Shown here: piece after piece, positions 5,001 through 10,321 of the stretch
Position numbering within the stretch: the first letter of the stretch is position 1
Layout: each line of letters starts with the position of its first letter
Translations under genes and position numbers: made by a program
Notes under the pieces: model-generated
Database searches by the model: none
Told to the model about the DNA's origin: nothing
The model's input: only the letters and a program-made list of their open reading frames with translations
DNA from: Deltaproteobacteria bacterium
GTDB taxonomy: Bacteria > Desulfobacterota > Syntrophia > Syntrophales > UBA2210
NCBI GenBank assembly: GCA_030603465.1
Contig: JAUVXT010000082.1
Coordinates: forward strand, 1 to 10,321
Length of the DNA: 10,321 nucleotides
Reading direction: 5' to 3'

Positions 5001-7178
5001 TTGGATATAAAACAACTCGTGGAAAAAGCAAAGCAATCTGATAATAGCGCCCTCTCGGAAAGTGATTCAAAGGCGCTGCTCAGGGCCTACGGTGTACCTG
5101 TTATTGATGAGAGAGTTGTTGCAAACGATGGAGAGGCAGTCCGGGAGGCGGAAAAGCTCGGTTTCCCCGTCGTTTTGAAAGGACTTGGCGCAAATCTTCT
5201 GCATAAGACGGAGCGGGGTCTCGTTCACCTGAATCTGGCCAATAGTGAAGCGGTGAAAAAGGCTGCCCGTAACATCATTGAAGAGGCGGGAGCCGAGTTG
5301 GAGGGACTCCTGCTGCAACCTCAGATCATGGGAAAGCGGGAGTTCGTGGCTGGTCTCTTCCGCGATAATCAGTTCGGACCGATGGTCATGTTCGGTGTGG
5401 GAGGAATCTTTGCCGAGGCGCTCTCCGATGTCTCTTTCGGCCTTGCACCCCTTACAGAAAAGGATGCTGCCAGAATGATTGATGAAATCAGGGCAAAGGC
5501 TATCCTCGGTTCCTTCAGGGGCGAGAAGGCGGTCGACCGCTCCGCATTGATTCAGACGCTCATGGGAATTTCACGTATCGCACATGAAGTACCCGAAATC
5601 ACCGAGATCGATATCAATCCCATTATCGCCGCACCCGGCGGTTCTCTGCTGGCCGTCGATGCCCTCGTCATCACAGGTGACGCATTTATTGAAAAAGAAT
5701 ATCTCCCTCCGGTAAGTCCTCGGACAATTCGGACGCTCTTTTATCCCCGATCGGTTGCCTTCGTCGGCGCATCCGCCCAGCTCGGCAAATGGGGACATAC
5801 ACTCTTTACGAACACGATCGCAGGGAATTACAAGGGTGATGTGTATTTGGTCAACCCAAAGGGAGAACCAATTGCGGGGCGGAAAGTGTACCGATCGATA
5901 GCAGAAGTCCCCGGAACTATCGATCTCGCCGTTGTAACCATCCCCGCACGGGGTGTTATCGATCTCATCCCCCAGTTCGAAGAAAAGGGCATACAAAACA
6001 TGCTCCTTATTACATCGGGATTCGGAGAAACCGGGACGGATGGAAAGCAGAATGAGCACGAACTGGTCCAGAGGGCGCGAGACGCGGGAATCAGGATACT
6101 GGGACCCAACACGATGGGAATATGCAATCCTCATATAGATTTTCACTGTATCGGGGCTCCCGTTCGTCCTCTTGCAGGCCCTACAGCTGTTGTCGCACAG
6201 TCAGGCAATCTGGGAGTTCAGCTCCTGGCCTTCGCCGAGGAACAGGCCATAGGCATACGAGGCTTCTGCGGTTCGGGAAACGAGGCAATGATAACCATAG
6301 AGGACTATATCGAAGGTTTTGAGGAGGACACCCTGACGGAAACGGTAATGCTCTATGTGGAGAGCGTGAAAAATGGGCGTCGATTCTTTGAGAGCGCCCG
6401 CAGGCTGGGGGAAAAGAAACCCATCGTTCTACTCAAGGGGGGACAGAGCGCCGTCGGAAACCGGGCGGCATCGAGTCACACCGGCGCCCTTGCATCCGAT
6501 TCCCGCATATTTGACGCCGTCTGCAGACAGGCGGGCATCGTCAGGGTCAACCAGCCCATGGAACTCCTCCATCTTACGGCCGCTTTTTCCTCACTTCCTC
6601 TCCCGACGGGAAACCGTGTGGCAATCGTGACCTTCGGAGGCGGATGGGGAGTCATTACGGCCGATCTCTGTGCAAAATTCGGTCTCGACGTGCCCGCGCT
6701 GCCTGACAGTATAACCGGAAAGATAGACCGGATCCTCCCTTCATACTGGAGCAGATCAAATCCCATCGACATTGTGGGCGAGTATGACACGGCCATCCCC
6801 TTGAAGGTGCTGGAAGAACTGCTGCAATGGGAGGAATGCGATGCCGTGATCAACCTGGGAATTCATGGCCGGCAGCTCTTTACAAACCGGTTCCTCGATG
6901 GGATTGAAAGGTCAGACCCAAACTTCCCCAGGGAACGCATAGCTGAAGTGCGAAAGATCTTTTTTGAATTCGAGAAAAAATATACTGAAGAGATAGCCCG
7001 GTTGATGGAGACATACAAAAAACCGATATTCGGTGTCAGTCTCCTCGCGGATGAAGGAAACCGAACAGTATACCCCGTTTCCGGATGCCGATACAATAGT
7101 GTCTTCTTTCAGTCACCGGAACAGGCCGTAAGGGCCTGCGGAAAGATGTATGAATATTACTGTTTTTTCAACTGCTAA
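5001..7178 (+). CDS. ADP-forming acyl-CoA synthetase (acetate-CoA ligase type), fused beta-alpha
   Basis: A 725-residue cytoplasmic enzyme of the NDP-forming acyl-CoA synthetase superfamily, interconverting acyl-CoA + ADP + Pi and acid + ATP + CoA. Residues 1-230 are the ATP-grasp (beta-type) domain, with His68 in LLHKTERG (the beta phospho-His position) and DINPI (204-208). A CoA-binding Rossmann domain starts at SVAFVGAS (251-258). Succinyl-CoA-synthetase-like domains follow, with the phosphorylatable His493 in ASSHTGALA. The alpha C-terminal motif reads FGGGWGV where AGGPG is common. Beta-before-alpha is the reverse of the better-known alpha-beta fusions such as PatZ, and there is no acetyltransferase domain. 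TTG 5001 gives MDIKQLVEKAKQ and has a good ribosome site; ATG 4950 would add 17 residues. The substrate could be acetate, another short acid or an aryl acid. In anaerobes such enzymes often make ATP from acyl-CoA. Confidence 0.87.
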   Translation: MDIKQLVEKAKQSDNSALSESDSKALLRAYGVPVIDERVVANDGEAVREAEKLGFPVVLKGLGANLLHKTERGLVHLNLANSEAVKKAARNIIEEAGAELEGLLLQPQIMGKREFVAGLFRDNQFGPMVMFGVGGIFAEALSDVSFGLAPLTEKDAARMIDEIRAKAILGSFRGEKAVDRSALIQTLMGISRIAHEVPEITEIDINPIIAAPGGSLLAVDALVITGDAFIEKEYLPPVSPRTIRTLFYPRSVAFVGASAQLGKWGHTLFTNTIAGNYKGDVYLVNPKGEPIAGRKVYRSIAEVPGTIDLAVVTIPARGVIDLIPQFEEKGIQNMLLITSGFGETGTDGKQNEHELVQRARDAGIRILGPNTMGICNPHIDFHCIGAPVRPLAGPTAVVAQSGNLGVQLLAFAEEQAIGIRGFCGSGNEAMITIEDYIEGFEEDTLTETVMLYVESVKNGRRFFESARRLGEKKPIVLLKGGQSAVGNRAASSHTGALASDSRIFDAVCRQAGIVRVNQPMELLHLTAAFSSLPLPTGNRVAIVTFGGGWGVITADLCAKFGLDVPALPDSITGKIDRILPSYWSRSNPIDIVGEYDTAIPLKVLEELLQWEECDAVINLGIHGRQLFTNRFLDGIERSDPNFPRERIAEVRKIFFEFEKKYTEEIARLMETYKKPIFGVSLLADEGNRTVYPVSGCRYNSVFFQSPEQAVRACGKMYEYYCFFNC

Positions 7179-7214
7179 GCGGGGAGAAACGGTAAGTTTT
7201 CGGAAGGGAGCATT

Positions 7215-7352
7215 GTGAGAATTTATCATGTCCCTCGGAGCGACGCGTTGAGGGGTCTTGTGACGAGGGCGCATGCTTGCAAGGTTGAAAGATGCCGGCA
7301 GGAAGGCGTCGAGACTTTAAAAGAATGCTTTGTGGCAAGCGAAAGGTCATAA
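7215..7352 (+). CDS. Possible small ORF (45 aa) leading into the hydrolase gene
   Basis: A GTG start at 7215 preceded by GGAAGGGAG (7202-7210) opens 45 codons, starting MRIYHVPRSDALRG and ending ...ASERS, with TAA at 7350-7352. The stop is 4 nt before the hydrolase ATG at 7357, a spacing that would allow translational coupling. The product is basic and Cys-containing and matches no family I know. The DNA also looks like a GC-rich dispersed repeat (CCCTC/GAGGG arms around 7231-7253), so the ORF may be incidental. I regard it as possible but unproven. Confidence 0.25.
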   Translation: MRIYHVPRSDALRGLVTRAHACKVERCRQEGVETLKECFVASERS

Positions 7353-7356
7353 AAAA

Positions 7357-8196
7357 ATGTCTGGGGGGAAAATGGGGTCGGTTCTGGGGCCAATTATCGT
7401 TATTGTTTTAGTCTGCGCTGGTTTTGTGGCGCTCTTTGGCATTTTTCAGTCGAAGTTGATCTATTTCCCCAGTCCCGTTATCGATGCGACACCCGGGCAA
7501 ATAGATCTTTCCTATGAGGATATTTTTTTTGAAAGCGAAGATGGCGTCAGGCTGTCGGGCTGGTACATTCCTGCCAAAGAAGAAAGAGGGACGGTCCTCT
7601 TCTGTCACGGAAATGCCGGGAATATCTCTCATCGCCTTGACTCGATCTTGATATTCCATCGTCTCGGGATGAGCGTTTTAATCTTTGATTATCGAGGTTA
7701 CGGGAGGAGCGGGGGAAAACCGGGTGAGCGGGGCACCTATCTCGATGCACGGGCGGCGTGGCAATTCCTTGTCGAAAAAAAACATGTGCCCCATGAACGG
7801 ATTGCTATTTTCGGTAGATCCCTGGGCGGCGCCATCGCGGCATGGCTGGCAAAGGAACATACACCCCGGATACTTGTCCTTGAATCGACCTTCACGTCTA
7901 TTGTGGATATAGCGTCCGATTTATATCCCTACCTCCCTGTGAAATGGCTCGCGCGTTTTCATTACAACGCCCTCGATTATGTCTCTTCTTTGAAGTGTCC
8001 CGTCTTGATCGCACACAGCCGCCATGATGATATCATCCCCTTTACGCATGGAGAGAGACTCTTTCAAGCTGTTGTGAAACCGAAAAGCTTTCTGGAAATG
8101 AAGGGGTCACACAACGACGGATTTATTGTGTCGGGCAGGGCCTATGTGGATGGTCTTAATGCCTTCCTGACGAAATATTTCGATAGCAAGATATGA
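7357..8196 (+). CDS. Membrane-anchored alpha/beta hydrolase (Bem46/ABHD13-like)
   Basis: A 279-residue serine hydrolase with an N-terminal membrane anchor. A hydrophobic helix spans about residues 9-30 and is followed by QSKLIYFPSP, typical just after the anchor in this family. The oxyanion/loop motif is HGNAGN (84-89). The nucleophile elbow is GRSLGG with Ser155, the catalytic Asp is Asp224 in HSRHDDIIP and the His is His252 in KGSHNDG, so the triad is complete. The catalytic domain is probably held at the membrane face. The substrate is unknown: a carboxylester, acyl-lipid or thioester. ATG 7357 has GAAAGG (7341-7346) upstream. TTG 7330 and ATG 7372 are alternatives that do not affect the domain. 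The gene lies between two acyl-CoA synthetase genes on the same strand, with 98 bp to the next start, so co-transcription and a role in releasing or trimming acyl chains are reasonable inferences. Confidence 0.85.
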   Translation: MSGGKMGSVLGPIIVIVLVCAGFVALFGIFQSKLIYFPSPVIDATPGQIDLSYEDIFFESEDGVRLSGWYIPAKEERGTVLFCHGNAGNISHRLDSILIFHRLGMSVLIFDYRGYGRSGGKPGERGTYLDARAAWQFLVEKKHVPHERIAIFGRSLGGAIAAWLAKEHTPRILVLESTFTSIVDIASDLYPYLPVKWLARFHYNALDYVSSLKCPVLIAHSRHDDIIPFTHGERLFQAVVKPKSFLEMKGSHNDGFIVSGRAYVDGLNAFLTKYFDSKI

Positions 8197-8294
8197 CAAT
8201 TTCGCGAAGAGCCAACAGGGCGAATTTGTCCTTCCTGCACGGCAGAGGGATCGACGTCGGGAAGAAATCTTATGATGGATATAAGGAGCAAATA

Positions 8295-10088
8295 ATGTAT
8301 AAATATGAAAAACCGGATAACCTTGTAGAGATTTTAGAACAATCGATAAGAAAATACCCCGATGATCCCCTCTTCGGGACAAAGAGTGACAGCGGTTCCT
8401 ATGACTGGGTGACCTATAAAGATGTGGGGATAAGGGTGGATAACCTGCGGGGCGGCCTGGCCAGGTTGGGTATAGAAAGAGATGACACCGTCGGTATCAT
8501 CGCCAATAACAGCATCGAATGGGGCATTGCCGCCTTTGCATCCTTTGGCCTCGGCGCACGCTATGTTCCCATGTATGAATCTGAGTTGGCTCATGTCTGG
8601 AAATATATCGTAACAGACAGCGCCGTCAAGATACTCTTTGTTCCGAATCCCGAGATCTACGAGAAAGTAAAGGCCTTTGCGGATTCGATTCCCTCGCTGG
8701 AAAGGATAATTACGATAAATGGCAAGGGAGAGAACTCCATGGAGGAGGTGGAAAAAAGAGGGGAGGAAAATCCCATTCCTGCCATTCATCCCGATCCCGA
8801 TGATATCGCCGTTCTCATATACACCTCGGGCACGACTGGTGAACCAAAGGGTGTGTTGCTTTCTCACGGCAATCTTACCAGTAACTCGCGTGCCGGCCTG
8901 AATATGTACCCTGAAATTACGGAAGGGGGCGCCAGCCTTTCAATCCTTCCCTGGGCGCATTCCCTCGGTCAGACGGCAGAATTTTACAGCATTATATCCA
9001 TAGGAGGGGCGATCGGCATCATGGAACGCGTTGAAACTATCGCCGAAGATCTCGCGCTCGTGAGGCCCACCTGGCTCATCGCGGTGCCCCGCGTTTTTAA
9101 TAAGATATACGACGGCCTCTGGGCGCGGATGAATGAGCGCGGGGGGCTGGCAAGGAAAATCTTTGTCACGGGTGTAGAAAGCGCCAGGAAAAAGAGGGAA
9201 CTGGCCGAGAGGGGCCGGTCCTGTCTTTTTACAAATCTAAAGGTACCGATCGCCGACAGGATCGTATTCAAGAAGATACGCGACCGACTCGGGGGGCGCC
9301 TGATGGGATCACTTACCGGAGGAGCGGCGATGAATGTTGAGGTTGCGCGCTTTTTCCTGGATATCGGCATTCCCCTTTATAACTGCTATGGCCTGACGGA
9401 GACATCACCTGCCGTTTCTATGAATGCGTCCTTCGATTACCGTTTGGGGAGCGTCGGCAAGGCCATCGAAGACGTGAGAATCTCCATAGATTCATCAGTT
9501 GTCGGTGAGGATAGCGAAGACGGGGAGATCATAGTTTACGGTCCAAATGTGATGAAGGGATATCACAACAAGCCCGAAGAGACGGCGAAGGTTATGACCG
9601 CGGATGGGGGATTCAGGACGGGCGACAGGGGAAGGCTCGACGAGGATGGATTTCTCTATCTCACGGGGCGCATCAAGGAACAGTACAAACTGGAAAACGG
9701 AAAGTTCGTCTTTCCTGCCGGGCTGGAAGAAGAGATCAGGCTTGTCTCTTTTGTGGAAAACGCCATGGTGTACGGTGACGGGAAACCATATAATGTATGT
9801 CTTGTGGCGCCCGATTTTCAGGTTTTGGGGAAATATGCGAAGAGGCATAATCTGTCTCCCGATCCTAGTGATCTGGTAAAAAACAAAGAGGTGCAGGACC
9901 TGATAGGCAATGCGATAATAGATACCCTGAAAGGACAGTACGGGGATTACGAGATCCCGCAGAAATTCATCTTTATTCCTGAAGGTTTCACCACTGAAAA
10001 CGGCTTTCTGACACAGACGATGAAACTGAAGCGGCGCATGATTATTGAACATTACAGGAATCGGATAGAGGAACTATACAACAACTAA
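8295..10088 (+). CDS. Long-chain fatty-acid:CoA ligase (AMP-forming)
   Basis: A 597-residue adenylate-forming enzyme that converts a fatty acid, ATP and CoA to acyl-CoA, AMP and PPi. The motifs are the P-loop YTSGTTGEPKG (residues 176-186), YGLTETSP (365-372), the TGD core (452-454) with Arg459 in LTGRIKEQ, the long-chain-type linker LENGKFVFP with Lys470, and a C-terminal TQTMKLKRR segment carrying the adenylation lysine at about 577. The length and the LENGKF motif fit the FadD15/FAA-like long-chain class rather than acetyl-CoA synthetases. ATG 8295 follows AAGGAG (8283-8288) by 6 nt. An in-frame ATG at 8193 overlaps the hydrolase stop as ATGA, but its extra 34 residues are basic and unlike the family. 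No membrane helix is obvious. It is probably co-transcribed with the hydrolase. Chain-length preference cannot be read from sequence. Confidence 0.9.
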   Translation: MYKYEKPDNLVEILEQSIRKYPDDPLFGTKSDSGSYDWVTYKDVGIRVDNLRGGLARLGIERDDTVGIIANNSIEWGIAAFASFGLGARYVPMYESELAHVWKYIVTDSAVKILFVPNPEIYEKVKAFADSIPSLERIITINGKGENSMEEVEKRGEENPIPAIHPDPDDIAVLIYTSGTTGEPKGVLLSHGNLTSNSRAGLNMYPEITEGGASLSILPWAHSLGQTAEFYSIISIGGAIGIMERVETIAEDLALVRPTWLIAVPRVFNKIYDGLWARMNERGGLARKIFVTGVESARKKRELAERGRSCLFTNLKVPIADRIVFKKIRDRLGGRLMGSLTGGAAMNVEVARFFLDIGIPLYNCYGLTETSPAVSMNASFDYRLGSVGKAIEDVRISIDSSVVGEDSEDGEIIVYGPNVMKGYHNKPEETAKVMTADGGFRTGDRGRLDEDGFLYLTGRIKEQYKLENGKFVFPAGLEEEIRLVSFVENAMVYGDGKPYNVCLVAPDFQVLGKYAKRHNLSPDPSDLVKNKEVQDLIGNAIIDTLKGQYGDYEIPQKFIFIPEGFTTENGFLTQTMKLKRRMIIEHYRNRIEELYNN

Positions 10089-10134
10089 CCTGCTCTACCC
10101 CTCAGGGGGCGCGCCGCGAGACATTTGCAGAGAC

Positions 10135-10163
10135 TTCAGACCTCGTAATTTATAGCGTATAAT
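10135..10163 (+). promoter_or_regulatory. Near-consensus sigma-70 promoter after the ligase gene
   Basis: TTCAGA (10135-10140; 4 of 6 against TTGACA) is separated by 17 nt from a perfect TATAAT (10158-10163). Transcription would start near 10170 and run rightward out of the window through the inverted repeats. It is the best promoter match I noticed in the window. The transcript could be the leader of the next gene or a small RNA. Confidence 0.5.
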
Positions 10164-10183
10164 GGTGTAATATTTTAGTCACA

Positions 10184-10321
10184 AACCCCTGTTTCCAATC
10201 AAGGAGTTGGGTTAAAAGGTTCACGGTTCAGGGGTTCAGACGCTCTGCTCTCGCGGCATTAACCCAATGAAATCGACGGGTAAGGGGGAAAGCATAAAGC
10301 AGTTAACCTTGAACTGTGAAC
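10184..10321. repeat. Cluster of interleaved inverted repeats and GGTTCA repeats
   Basis: Three inverted repeats overlap here. AACCCCTG (10184-10191) pairs with CAGGGGTT (10229-10236). TTGGGTTAA (10207-10215) pairs with TTAACCCAA (10259-10267). GTTCACGGTTCAGGGGTT (10219-10236) pairs with AACCTTGAACTGTGAAC (10305-10321), allowing G-U pairs and one bulge. The left arm of the third is itself three GGTTCA units spaced 7-8 bp (10218-10238). The first and third pairings exclude each other. No gene is visible in 10089-10321, and the last repeat may continue beyond the window. Confidence 0.6.

Noticed and set aside
8193..8294. Upstream ATG giving a 34-residue extension of the fatty-acid:CoA ligase, overlapping the hydrolase stop as ATGA
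   Set aside because: The extension is not family-like, and ATG 8295 has an AAGGAG site at ideal spacing.
10089..10125. Terminator after the ligase gene (CCCC-TCA-GGGG and GGCGCGCC palindrome)
   Set aside because: The stem is only 4 bp and no T-run follows; GGCGCGCC is a short palindrome with no further support.

Overview
The window looks like ordinary chromosomal metabolic DNA from an anaerobic bacterium, most likely a member of the Desulfobacterota (the former Deltaproteobacteria, Syntrophus- or sulfate-reducer-like). This is an inference from gene content: a single-chain ADP-forming acyl-CoA synthetase, a long-chain AMP-forming acyl-CoA synthetase, a CoA-disulfide/persulfide reductase carrying a rhodanese domain, and a degraded DUF4143-type ATPase gene. 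No rRNA, tRNA, CRISPR array or intact mobile element is visible. I did not find a novel multi-gene system.

Layout. Positions 1-77 hold the last codons of an upstream gene, followed by a long RNA-type hairpin (82-139). A zinc-dependent metallo-beta-lactamase-fold hydrolase with a C-terminal winged helix follows (177-1154, +). It converges on a CoA-disulfide reductase-like flavoprotein with a C-terminal rhodanese domain (1204-2904, -). A 377-bp AT-rich divergent promoter region separates that gene from a tartronate semialdehyde reductase (garR-like, 3282-4169, +), which ends in a hairpin. The stretch from 4170 to 5000 has no intact gene. It contains inverted repeats, a motif resembling dispersed repeats, and a broken DUF4143 ATPase gene on the minus strand (4404-4772).

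From 5001 onward every gene points right. First comes an ADP-forming acyl-CoA synthetase in beta-then-alpha domain order, probably starting at TTG. A possible 45-codon small ORF comes next, then a membrane-anchored alpha/beta hydrolase (7357-8196) and a long-chain fatty-acid:CoA ligase (8295-10088). The last 230 bp carry a near-consensus sigma-70 promoter followed by three interleaved or competing inverted repeats that run off the window.

Working together (inference). The right half reads as an acyl-CoA metabolism cluster. The anchored hydrolase could release acyl groups from esters or thioesters. The AMP-forming ligase would activate long-chain acids at the cost of ATP to AMP, and the ADP-forming enzyme could recover ATP from acyl-CoA or activate shorter acids cheaply. 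The flavoprotein and GarR-like reductase are NAD(P)H-linked redox enzymes on separate transcription units, so a shared pathway with the acyl-CoA genes is not demonstrated.
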